Part shown: positions 1 to 5,576 of the stretch, in pieces | Layout: each line of letters starts with the position of its first letter | Position numbering within the stretch: the first letter of the stretch is position 1 | From: an uncultured Eubacterium sp. | GTDB taxonomy: Bacteria; Bacillota; Clostridia; Oscillospirales; Acutalibacteraceae | DNA: 11,768 nt | NCBI GenBank assembly: GCA_910577215.1 | Contig: CAJTMQ010000045.1 | Coordinates: 1,198-12,965, forward strand | Direction of reading: 5' to 3' | Translations under genes and position numbers: made by a program | The notes under the pieces: generated by a model | What the model saw: only the letters and a program-made list of their open reading frames with translations | What the model was told of the DNA's origin: nothing | The model's database searches: none

Positions 1-612
1 AATAAAGTATTATCACGTAAAGTCTTATGTTTATGGGATGAATTCGGAAACTTTCCACCAATTAAAGATATTGATTCAGTTTTTACAGCAATCAGAGCAA
101 GAGGAGTAAGAATATTTTATTCTCTTCAAAGCTTCTCACAGCTCAAGAAAAGTTATAATAAAACTTATGAAGAAATTATACTTGATTCATCACAAATTCT
201 TATGTTCACCTTTGTAGCGCCTACTGCCTATACCACAGCTAAACAGTTATCTGACATTTTAGGCTCGCAAACGGTTCTTTCCGGTACCGTTGCTCACAGA
301 AGTAAAACCTTCAGCATTTGGAATGAAGATAACACAGCTACATATCAGATGATTAAAAGACCACTTATGTTTCCTGAAGAAATAATGTCTATTCCAATTG
401 GAACATTTATTATTGTCAAAACAGGTGGTAAAAGCGATCAGATAAGGATGAAAACACATTTGCCTATGTATTCAGATTATTGCAAAGTTTATCCTGAATA
501 CAGTCAAAACATAAAAACTGAACTAAAAAAAATTAATGTTCTGAGTGGCGAAAAAATAAGAATGCTCGGAGCAATGCAAAAAAACAAACTTACCTTAGGT
601 ATGTTTGATTAA
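1..612 (+). CDS. VirD4/TraG-type conjugative coupling protein, C-terminal part (5' end cut by window)
   Basis: The reading frame is open from base 1, so only the last 203 residues are present. The fragment begins with a Walker-B-like strand (VLCLWDEFGNFPPI) followed by RARGVRIFYSLQSFSQLKKSY. That is the typical run in type IV coupling proteins: Walker B, the glutamine of the LQS motif, then the TraG C-terminal/TraM-recognition region. It continues with a nucleotide-binding-domain end (LSDILGSQTV) and a short C-terminal tail. Proteins of this family are inner-membrane ATPases that pass relaxosome-bound DNA to the type IV secretion channel during conjugation. The N-terminal membrane segments and Walker A motif must lie to the left of the window. 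Its presence indicates that the left part belongs to an integrative conjugative element or plasmid. The family call is firm; whether the missing 5' part is intact is unknown. Confidence 0.88.
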   Translation, partial: NKVLSRKVLCLWDEFGNFPPIKDIDSVFTAIRARGVRIFYSLQSFSQLKKSYNKTYEEIILDSSQILMFTFVAPTAYTTAKQLSDILGSQTVLSGTVAHRSKTFSIWNEDNTATYQMIKRPLMFPEEIMSIPIGTFIIVKTGGKSDQIRMKTHLPMYSDYCKVYPEYSQNIKTELKKINVLSGEKIRMLGAMQKNKLTLGMFD

Positions 613-615
613 AAA

Positions 616-644
616 AAGACGGCTGCACTCGTTGTGGCCGTCTT
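616..644. terminator. Strong hairpin between coupling-protein gene and HTH gene
   Basis: AAGACGGC (616-623) pairs with GCCGTCTT (637-644), and CAC/GTG pairs inside. The hairpin starts just after the coupling-protein stop codon. A run of seven A lies on its 5' side and there is no T-run on its 3' side. It therefore resembles an intrinsic terminator for - strand transcription, or a bidirectional or attenuating hairpin, better than a classical + strand terminator. Confidence 0.45.
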
Positions 645-684
645 GCACTTCATTATAAAGAACACAAAAAAGGAACACAGAACT

Positions 685-1458
685 ATGAAAAGATTTATAA
701 AGATACCAAAGGTCATTTTTGAATTAGAACTCACTCCCCTGCAGCTTCTTGTATATGCAGGGATCGTTTCGCTCAAATCAAGAGCAAATTATACAACTGC
801 AACAGCTAATGTCATTGCAAAGCGTTGCAATATTAGCTCAAATAGTGTTTACACCGCCGTAAATGCGCTTAAAGCAGTTGGATTAATTAACAAGACTAAC
901 AATATTAAAAATGGAAAAAACACCGCAAACGGCTATTATATCAATAATATCAGCGGTGCTTTTATTAAGGTTGAATATTCAATTTTTAAATTCAATCTTT
1001 CCCCTTCTGAATTTGCATCTTACATAACCATAAAGAGCAAATGCAATCACGCTAAACGTGCGTTCCCTTCACTTAAGCAAATATCAAAGCTTGCTCATAT
1101 CTGTATTGATACAGTAATATCAGCAGTCAGAGAGCTTGCAAATAAAGGTTTACTTCTTTTCAAACATTACATGCGCCACTGCGGCTGCTTCGGTCACAAC
1201 AATTATATACTCATTGATGAACCTGAAGTAAAGGAAGATGAATGCAAAATCATCAAATTGAAAACAACATCAGAAGAAACTGTTTTGAAAAAAGTAGCTT
1301 CTCTTTTTTTACATAAAATTAGGTACTCGAAATTTTGGGCAACGAGATTAGATACACTTAAGAACTCTATTAGAAAAAAGATACTTTCTCCTTATAACAA
1401 TATACACATAGTAAACTTTAAGAATAAAACTAAAATAGATCAGCTGATAAGAAATTAA
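685..1458 (+). CDS. Helix-turn-helix protein with two winged-helix regions, possible replication or transfer regulator
   Basis: The protein is 257 aa from the ATG at 685, which has the ribosome site AAAAAGGAAC about 10 bases upstream. A GTG at 634 in the same frame would place the start inside the 616-644 hairpin and lacks a ribosome site, so I did not use it. Residues ~15-70 (LTPLQLLVYAGIVSLKS ... AKRCNISSNSVYTAVNALKAVGLI) form a winged helix-turn-helix like those of HTH_36-type proteins. Residues ~105-165 repeat the pattern (LSPSEFASYITIKSKC ... SLKQISKLAHICIDTVISAVRELANKGLL). The remaining ~80 residues are basic, with no recognisable domain. Duplicated winged helices occur in plasmid replication initiators and in ICE regulators of Clostridia, so either role fits beside a coupling protein. 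The exact function is unknown. A weak A/T-only stem at 1509-1529 follows the gene and may end its transcript. Confidence 0.75.
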   Translation: MKRFIKIPKVIFELELTPLQLLVYAGIVSLKSRANYTTATANVIAKRCNISSNSVYTAVNALKAVGLINKTNNIKNGKNTANGYYINNISGAFIKVEYSIFKFNLSPSEFASYITIKSKCNHAKRAFPSLKQISKLAHICIDTVISAVRELANKGLLLFKHYMRHCGCFGHNNYILIDEPEVKEDECKIIKLKTTSEETVLKKVASLFLHKIRYSKFWATRLDTLKNSIRKKILSPYNNIHIVNFKNKTKIDQLIRN

Positions 1459-1581
1459 TTGGATAATACTCACAGGATAATTGCGCCTTTTTGTATGCAG
1501 GATTATTAAAAATAAGCATTTTTTATTTTCTAACTAAAACTGTATATTTTTAAAGATTTTCAAGAAAAATAGTAATATCTA

Positions 1582-1617
1582 TTGACAAAAGCGCCAGAAA
1601 GTAATACAATGTATTAC
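1582..1617 (+). promoter_or_regulatory. Toxin-antitoxin promoter with palindromic operator over the -10 box
   Basis: TTGACA (1582-1587), a 17-bp spacer and TACAAT (1605-1610) form a near-consensus sigma-A promoter. The perfect palindrome GTAATAC-AAT-GTATTAC (1601-1617) covers the -10 box. The ribosome site AAAGGAGTG (1620-1627) follows. An operator at this position fits autorepression by the ribbon-helix-helix antitoxin encoded directly downstream; that link is inferred from how the family behaves. Confidence 0.8.
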
Positions 1618-1633
1618 AGAAAGGAGTGATATT

Positions 1634-1852
1634 GTGACTGTATCATTAAGATTAAATCCGGAAGATACTGAGCTTTTCAAAAGATATGCAGCAATTAATA
1701 ATCTTTCAATGTCTGATATGATTCGAAATGCTGTATTAGAAAAGATTGAAGATGAATACGATTTACAGTGTTATGAGAAAGCAATAGAAGAATACAGAAA
1801 TAATCCTGTAACATACTCTCTTGACGAAGTTGAAAAGGAATTAGGATTATGA
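1634..1852 (+). CDS. RelB-like ribbon-helix-helix antitoxin
   Basis: This 72-aa acidic protein starts at GTG 1634, six bases after a good ribosome site (AAAGGAGTG). The N-terminus TVSLRLNPEDTELFKRYAAINNLSMSDMIRNAVLEKI (residues 2-38) is a ribbon-helix-helix: a beta strand, then two helices with the SMSDMIRNAV turn. This fold is seen in RelB/DUF6290-type antitoxins. The acidic C-terminus (YSLDEVEKELGL) matches the tail that wraps the toxin in these families. It overlaps the toxin gene by ATGA, so the two are translationally coupled. It probably neutralises the toxin and binds the palindrome in its own promoter. The family call is good; the exact subfamily is less certain. Confidence 0.85.
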   Translation: MTVSLRLNPEDTELFKRYAAINNLSMSDMIRNAVLEKIEDEYDLQCYEKAIEEYRNNPVTYSLDEVEKELGL

Positions 1853-2115
1853 TGTATAGAGTAGAATTTACAGATTCAGCAAAAAAACAATTAAAAAAAC
1901 TGGATAAACACACAGCTGCATTAATTGTTGGTTGGATTAGAAAAAATCTTGAGGGATGCACTAATCCACGAATCCACGGCAAAGGCTTAACTGCCAACCG
2001 TTCAGGACAATGGCGCTACCGTGTTGGAGATTACCGTCTGATTGCCGAGATTGAGGATGATAAAATTGTTATTCTTATTCTCAACATAGGTCACAGAAGA
2101 GATATTTATAACTAA
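1849..2115 (+). CDS. RelE/ParE-superfamily toxin
   Basis: The protein is 88 aa and starts at ATG 1849, overlapping the antitoxin stop by 4 bp; an in-frame ATG at 1852 is an equally good start. The layout is that of RelE: YRVEFTDSAKKQLKKLDKHTAALIVGWI at the N-terminus (strand plus two helices), then NPRIHGKGLTANRSGQWRYRVGDYRLIAEI and a C-terminal strand ending GHRRDIYN. Candidate catalytic or RNA-contact residues are K45, R56, R58, R63, R83 and Y87. These resemble the basic cluster and C-terminal Arg/Tyr of mRNA interferases of the RelE type rather than gyrase-acting ParE. RelE toxins cleave mRNA in the ribosomal A site. The placement near the end of a mobile element is typical of a stabilisation module. 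Activity is inferred from family membership. Confidence 0.87.
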   Translation: MMYRVEFTDSAKKQLKKLDKHTAALIVGWIRKNLEGCTNPRIHGKGLTANRSGQWRYRVGDYRLIAEIEDDKIVILILNIGHRRDIYN

Positions 2116-2117
2116 AA

Positions 2118-2150
2118 AGAGAGGTGCGCACTGAGTGCACACCCTTCTCT
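2118..2150. terminator. Terminator-like hairpin after the toxin gene
   Basis: AGAGAGGTGCGCACT pairs with AGTGCACACCCTTCTCT with one or two mismatches or bulges, giving a long stem. It lies 3 bases after the toxin stop. An A-run precedes it and only an A/T-rich, T-poor stretch follows. It is therefore plausible for the + strand and better for transcription arriving from the tRNA side on the - strand. Confidence 0.55.
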
Positions 2151-2184
2151 AATAATTTGATTACAAATAATAACTTTACTGAAC

Positions 2185-2213
2185 TTGACAAAGGATAAAA
2201 TTTCCTTTATACT
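2185..2213 (+). promoter_or_regulatory. Near-consensus promoter in the gene-free stretch
   Basis: TTGACA (2185-2190), a spacer of exactly 17 bp and TATACT (2208-2213) match a strong sigma-A promoter. AAAGGA (2190-2195) and TCCTTT (2203-2208) form an inverted repeat inside the spacer that could bind a regulator. Transcription would begin near 2220. No open reading frame with a ribosome site follows, so the product is probably an RNA. Confidence 0.7.
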
Positions 2214-2219
2214 GTTCTG

Positions 2220-2413
2220 TGAAAAAGTAAAAAAACCCTCACAGCCGTTAAACAATTGGGATTGCTTAACGGCATGCGCCTTAAAGATGTTACCAGCATC
2301 TGTAAGACTTATGAGAGCTATCATTCTGTGTATAATCAATTATACGCATTTTGAATAGATTTTGCAAGGACTCACAGTTTGTTTGGAACACGGCTGTGAG
2401 TTCTTACTTTTTT
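2220..2413 (+). ncRNA. Candidate structured non-coding RNA with closing helix and terminator
   Basis: The transcript expected from the 2185-2213 promoter would run about 195 bases to a T-run at 2408-2413. Its ends can pair: 2222-2230 with 2404-2412 (9 bp), and CTCACAGCCG (2238-2247) with CGGCTGTGAG (2391-2400), 10 bp. Three hairpins fit inside: 2248-2270 (extendable to 2244-2273, GCCGTTAA/TTAACGGC); 2281-2305 (AGATG/CATCT, loop TTACCAG); and 2323-2356 (TGTGTATAA/TTATACGCA, loop TCAA). A rival hairpin, ACTCACAG (2370-2377) with CTGTGAGT (2394-2401), followed by T-rich sequence, looks like a terminator and reuses the same 3' strand as the closing helix. I recognise no riboswitch, T-box, 6S, tmRNA or SRP signature. 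The pairings are seen in the sequence; that it is a transcribed RNA is inference. Confidence 0.5.
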
Positions 2414-2708
2414 CAGTTAAAACTGAATACCACACAATTAGAAACGGTACAAAAGTTACCTTGCTAACAGTTATGCCAAGACTGCGCTCCCAGTGCACAC
2501 GAGCGAACCTATTAAGTAGCAATTAATAGATACCTGCAAGGTAACCAGGTAAAGTATTTCAAAAGAATACTTGTTTAATACATGGCGCACCTTGCGACTT
2601 GGACTGCGAGGGTAGGCATAGGATAGCAATACTAATTGATGTGCTGCGTAAAGAAAACTTCTTTATATTGAAATGCCAACCAATCCAAATGGATTGATTG
2701 ACATTCAT
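2414..2708. other. Gene-free stretch with many inverted repeats, possible second RNA domain
   Basis: No credible gene lies here. GTTACCTTGC (2455-2464) and GCAAGGTAAC (2536-2545) are perfect 10-bp complements. They enclose the smaller stems CGCTC/GAGCG (2485-2489/2501-2505) and CTATTAA/TTAATAG (2509-2515/2523-2529), forming a compact multibranch fold. Further hairpins are AAGTATT/AATACTT (2552-2558/2566-2572), an imperfect GC-rich stem around 2589-2612, and TAAAGAA/TTCTTTA (2649-2655/2659-2665). The stretch may be a continuation of the 2220-2413 RNA, a regulatory or transfer region of the mobile element, or debris at its end. The strand is undetermined. Confidence 0.4.
2677..2700 (-). terminator. 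Hairpin just downstream of tRNA-Leu
   Basis: CAATCAATCC and GGATTGGTTG (read on the - strand, 2691-2700 and 2677-2686) form a 10-bp stem, with two G-T pairs and the 4-base loop ATTT. It begins 9 bases after the tRNA CCA end, where a terminator or 3' processing structure is expected. The T-rich tail is poor (GCATTT), so termination is not certain. Confidence 0.45.
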
Positions 2709-2793
2709 TGGTGCGAGAGACGGGACTTGAACCCGTACGAGTCGCCCCACACGCCCCTCAAACGTGCGCGTCTGCCGATTCCGCCACTCTCGC
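2709..2793 (-). tRNA. tRNA-Leu, anticodon GAG (reads CUC/CUU)
   Basis: Read on the - strand, the acceptor arms GCGAGAG (2787-2793) and CTCTCGC (2713-2719) pair perfectly. The anticodon stem is CACGT/GCGTG, with loop TTGAGGG and anticodon GAG at 2757-2759. The T arm is ACGGG-TTCAAGT-CCCGT. A long variable arm between the anticodon and T arms and GGCAGACGCGC in the D region are class II leucine tRNA features. A is the discriminator base and CCA is encoded (2709-2711). Its 3' end faces the mobile-element genes to the left, the usual geometry when a tRNA serves as an integration target. Confidence 0.96.
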
Positions 2794-2807
2794 TTGCAAC
2801 GATAGAA

Positions 2808-2836
2808 ATTATAACAGAAGAATAATCAATTGTCAA
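2808..2836 (-). promoter_or_regulatory. Promoter of tRNA-Leu
   Basis: On the - strand, TTGACA (2831-2836), a 17-bp spacer and TATAAT (2808-2813) match the consensus perfectly, with an extended -10 TGT directly before TATAAT. The -35 box lies within the last codons of the phosphatase gene. Transcription would start about 7 bases inside the short gap and run into the tRNA. Confidence 0.88.
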
Positions 2837-3500
2837 TACAAAAATCAAAAATTTTTAAAATATCTTTTGGCTTATCAATTATCAGATCGGGATAGCACTT
2901 GAAAAGACTGCCAAATGAACGAAATCCCCAAGTTACCGCAACACATCTGCAGCCAAGGTTTTTAGCCGATTCAACATCTACCGAGCTGTCCCCTATCCAA
3001 ACACAATCACTTGCCTTGACACCGATGCAGTTAAGAATGATATTCGGCATAGCTGTATCAGGTTTTTTGGGAACATCATCAGTCATTCCCAAAACCATAT
3101 CAAAAATTTCCGCACCGAAAAGTGCTTCAACCATACCTTTTGCAGCAACATCAGGCTTATTTGTACATACGACAAGCTTGATACCGTTTTCTTTTAAAGT
3201 TTTAACAACATCAAGCATGCCTTCATAAACATATACATGATTCATTTTAATTTCATTATATTTGATTTTAAAGAGTTTATATTGTTCTTCAAGCTCTTCA
3301 GGAGAAAGCTTATGATCAAAAGCCCTGTCAACAAGAAGTTTGGCTCCGTTTCCGACAAAGCCTTTATAATCTTCCTGCGACCATTTAGGCTCTATACCGC
3401 TTTCCCTTAAAAGATAATCACAGGCAAGACCTAAATCATCAATTGTATTAACGAGCGTGCCGTCTAAATCAAATATCACACATTTTATATCATTGCTCAT
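2826..3500 (-). CDS. HAD-superfamily phosphatase, phosphoglycolate-phosphatase-like
   Basis: The protein is 224 aa, usual for this family. All four HAD motifs are visible. Motif I is FDLDGT, with nucleophile D11 and acid/base D13. Motif II is VVCTNKP with T113. Motif III is K146 in KKPDTAMP. Motif IV is WIGDSSVD with D171 and D175. The helical cap sits between motifs I and II, as in the Gph/PGMB-like C1-cap subfamily. Such enzymes hydrolyse small phosphate esters such as 2-phosphoglycolate, but the substrate cannot be read from sequence. The start ATG at 3498-3500 overlaps the potD stop by 11 bp, making this the last gene of the polyamine operon. A ribosome site close to the ATG is weak, so it probably depends on coupling to potD. 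Its role with polyamine uptake, if any, is unknown. Confidence 0.87.
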   Translation of the reverse strand: MSNDIKCVIFDLDGTLVNTIDDLGLACDYLLRESGIEPKWSQEDYKGFVGNGAKLLVDRAFDHKLSPEELEEQYKLFKIKYNEIKMNHVYVYEGMLDVVKTLKENGIKLVVCTNKPDVAAKGMVEALFGAEIFDMVLGMTDDVPKKPDTAMPNIILNCIGVKASDCVWIGDSSVDVESAKNLGCRCVAVTWGFRSFGSLFKCYPDLIIDKPKDILKIFDFCIDN

Positions 3501-4758
3501 ATAAATCGCTTAAATCCTCAATCTTCTTTTTTTTATAGTTTGAAACAAGCTTTATTACAGAAAAACCAACCGCAATAGCTGCAAGAACACCTGATTCAAT
3601 ATAGATTCTTTTCTTCTGTGCTTCACTTTGAACTGAAAGCTGACCGCTTTTTACATTTGTCCACAAATCAGCCTGAAGCTCAAGAATATTCTGAGGCAAA
3701 TTTTCAAAATACTGTCCCTCAGGCATAACCTCAGGATATACTGCTTCATTTTCAAAAAGTGAATGCTCTTCATTATTACGAACCGTAATATTCGGTGAAG
3801 CATAATAAATATACTCTGCATTTTCAAGTGCAACCTGAGGCTCTTGCATAAAGTTAATGAAAGCCTCTGCCCCGTCTTTATTCTGAACACTTTTAGGAAT
3901 GCAGAAAGCATCATAAAAGATGTTTACACCTTCCTGCGGAAAACAATATGCCAAATCCTCATTATTGTCATTCATAAGCACAAAATCACCTGCATAGTAC
4001 GTTGCAAATGCATATTCACCGCTTTCCATAAGATTAAATATCTCATCCATAACATATACAGGGCTTACGGCGTCCTTCTGCTGAGCAAGCAGTGCTGCCG
4101 CTTCATTCCAATCAGTTTCATCAGAAGAATTGAAATCCTGGCCAAGCAATGCCTGTGCAATTGCAAAAGCATCACGCGAATTATTGAACATAAGCACCTT
4201 ATCTTTATACTGTTCATCCCAAATGGCATTCCAGCTTGTAGGCTCTTCATCAACAAGTGCAGTGTTATATATAAGAACTGTTGTACCTACATTATAACAA
4301 ATTGTATATTTTTGTTCAGGATCAAAATATAAATTTTTATAATCGTCATCAATATATCTGATGTTGGGAATATTATCCCAATTGATTTCAACAAGCATAT
4401 CTTCTTCAAGCAATCTGCTTATCATATAATCGCTCGGAACAATAACATCATATGAAACACCGCCGCCAGAAAGCTTTGAGTACATATTTTCATTTGATTC
4501 ATAATTGGTGTAATTAACTTTTGCACCTGTTAAACGCTCAAATTCTTTAACAACATTCATTGAGCCCTCGGCACCGTCTGAAATATATTCACCCCAGTTA
4601 TATACATTAACTGTTGTGCCCTGCAAACCAAGATTCCGATAATATGAAATCTGCTCATCAGTAAATATTTCATCATCAGCATCATCTGCAAATACAGTAG
4701 CATTGAAGAAAAAAACAAATGTAAATAAAGCTAAAAGAAAAATAAATACTTTTTTCAT
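3490..4758 (-). CDS. potD: Spermidine/putrescine-binding protein PotD, with C-terminal membrane anchor
   Basis: This 422-aa solute receptor belongs to a polyamine ABC importer. Residues 1-24 are a signal peptide (MKK, a long hydrophobic run, then TVFA before DD). There is no lipobox cysteine, although Gram-positive binding proteins are usually lipoproteins. The mature part starts with the PotD hallmark TVNVYNWGEYI (W55, Y58) and contains SYDVIVPSDYMISRL and YYAGDFVLMN, both typical of PotD/PotF. Family members are about 350 aa; the extra length is a C-terminal tail. That tail has a hydrophobic segment at ~387-405 (IESGVLAAIAVGFSVIKLV) followed by NYKKKK and an acidic end. This predicts one membrane span with the binding domain outside, replacing the lipid anchor. 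The ATG overlaps the potC stop by 4 bp. The family assignment is strong; the anchor is inferred. Confidence 0.93.
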   Translation of the reverse strand: MKKVFIFLLALFTFVFFFNATVFADDADDEIFTDEQISYYRNLGLQGTTVNVYNWGEYISDGAEGSMNVVKEFERLTGAKVNYTNYESNENMYSKLSGGGVSYDVIVPSDYMISRLLEEDMLVEINWDNIPNIRYIDDDYKNLYFDPEQKYTICYNVGTTVLIYNTALVDEEPTSWNAIWDEQYKDKVLMFNNSRDAFAIAQALLGQDFNSSDETDWNEAAALLAQQKDAVSPVYVMDEIFNLMESGEYAFATYYAGDFVLMNDNNEDLAYCFPQEGVNIFYDAFCIPKSVQNKDGAEAFINFMQEPQVALENAEYIYYASPNITVRNNEEHSLFENEAVYPEVMPEGQYFENLPQNILELQADLWTNVKSGQLSVQSEAQKKRIYIESGVLAAIAVGFSVIKLVSNYKKKKIEDLSDLYEQ

Positions 4759-5576
4759 TTGCTTTCACTCTTACCCTTTTTATTTGCCTTATTCTGTGCA
4801 ATATTCATAAGAATAAGAAGAATGAATATAACAATAAAAATAAGAGTTGAAAGTGCATACATATCAGGCTTTACACGCTTCTTTGTCATAGAGAAAATAT
4901 AAATCGGCAACGTCTGGAAACTTGGTCCGTTCGTAAAATAAGAAATAATAAAATCATCAAGGGAAAGCGTGAAGCTCATTACAAGCCCTGTTAATATTCC
5001 GCTTGCAATATTCGGCATAACAACCTTAAAAAAAGCCTTCACAGGCTTACATCCAAGATCAACAGCAGCCTCATAAATATTCATATCAAACTGCTTCAGT
5101 TTAGGCATAATATTCAATATTACATACGGCAGAGAAAATGTTATATGTGCTATAAGAAGCGTTCCGAAGCCGAGCACATTTGATTTATTGACAACAACAC
5201 CTGCAAATGCAAAAAGAAGCATCATTGAAATACCTGTTACAATTTCAGGATTCATCATAGGAATATTTGTAACAGTCATAATTGCATTCTTATAAAGCCT
5301 GTTTTTTGCATTAAATATTCCGACTGCGGCAAGAGTTCCCAAAGCTGTTGAACAAATTGCAGTAGCAACAGCAAGAACAAGTGTATTGTATAATGCTCTC
5401 ATTGCTGCCTGGTTTGAAAACATTTCTCCCCACCATTTTGTTGAGAAGCCGCTGAAAACATACGTGCTTGCCGACTCATTAAATGAAAACATTGCCATAA
5501 CCACAATCGGCAGATAAAGAAAAACAAGTATAAGCATCATATAAAATTTTGCACCATGGGAAAGTTTATTTTTCAT
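4755..5576 (-). CDS. potC: Spermidine/putrescine ABC transporter permease PotC
   Basis: This 273-aa membrane protein has six hydrophobic segments, starting FYMMLILVFLYLPIVVMAMFSF. The permease EAA loop EAAVDLGCKPVKAFFKVVMPNIASGI (residues ~168-193) contacts the PotA ATPase. The phrases FSGFSTKWWGEMF and LSLDDFIISYFTNGP are typical of PotC/YdcV permeases. It pairs with PotB to form the channel for spermidine or putrescine. Its ATG overlaps the potB stop by 4 bp (ATGA) and follows a GGAGGGAGGG ribosome site. Its own stop overlaps the potD start by 4 bp, so subunit synthesis is probably coupled. Confidence 0.95.
   Translation of the reverse strand: MKNKLSHGAKFYMMLILVFLYLPIVVMAMFSFNESASTYVFSGFSTKWWGEMFSNQAAMRALYNTLVLAVATAICSTALGTLAAVGIFNAKNRLYKNAIMTVTNIPMMNPEIVTGISMMLLFAFAGVVVNKSNVLGFGTLLIAHITFSLPYVILNIMPKLKQFDMNIYEAAVDLGCKPVKAFFKVVMPNIASGILTGLVMSFTLSLDDFIISYFTNGPSFQTLPIYIFSMTKKRVKPDMYALSTLIFIVIFILLILMNIAQNKANKKGKSESK

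Noticed and set aside
654..659. TATAAA as -10 box of a promoter for the HTH gene (TTGTGG at 632-637)
   Set aside because: Poor -35 box inside a hairpin, 16-bp spacing, and the start of transcription would fall on the ribosome site.
634..684. Earlier GTG start for the HTH protein, adding 17 residues
   Set aside because: It lies within the 616-644 hairpin, has no ribosome site, and the ATG at 685 has AAAAAGGAAC at proper distance.
2220..2413. 6S RNA, T-box or other known riboswitch
   Set aside because: Length and closing helix resemble 6S, but the interior holds several hairpins instead of one large bubble. TTTGGAACACGG is not the T-box GGGTGGAACCGCG element, and no sense gene follows.
2112..2750. 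Three short - strand open frames (60-75 codons) in the gene-free stretch
   Set aside because: No ribosome sites, no family resemblance, one runs into the tRNA, and the stretch is dominated by inverted repeats.
2899..3228. 109-codon + strand frame opposite the phosphatase gene
   Set aside because: Antisense shadow of a gene with all HAD motifs; no ribosome site.
3844..4332. 162-codon + strand frame opposite potD
   Set aside because: Cysteine- and isoleucine-rich antisense translation of potD; no ribosome site or promoter.
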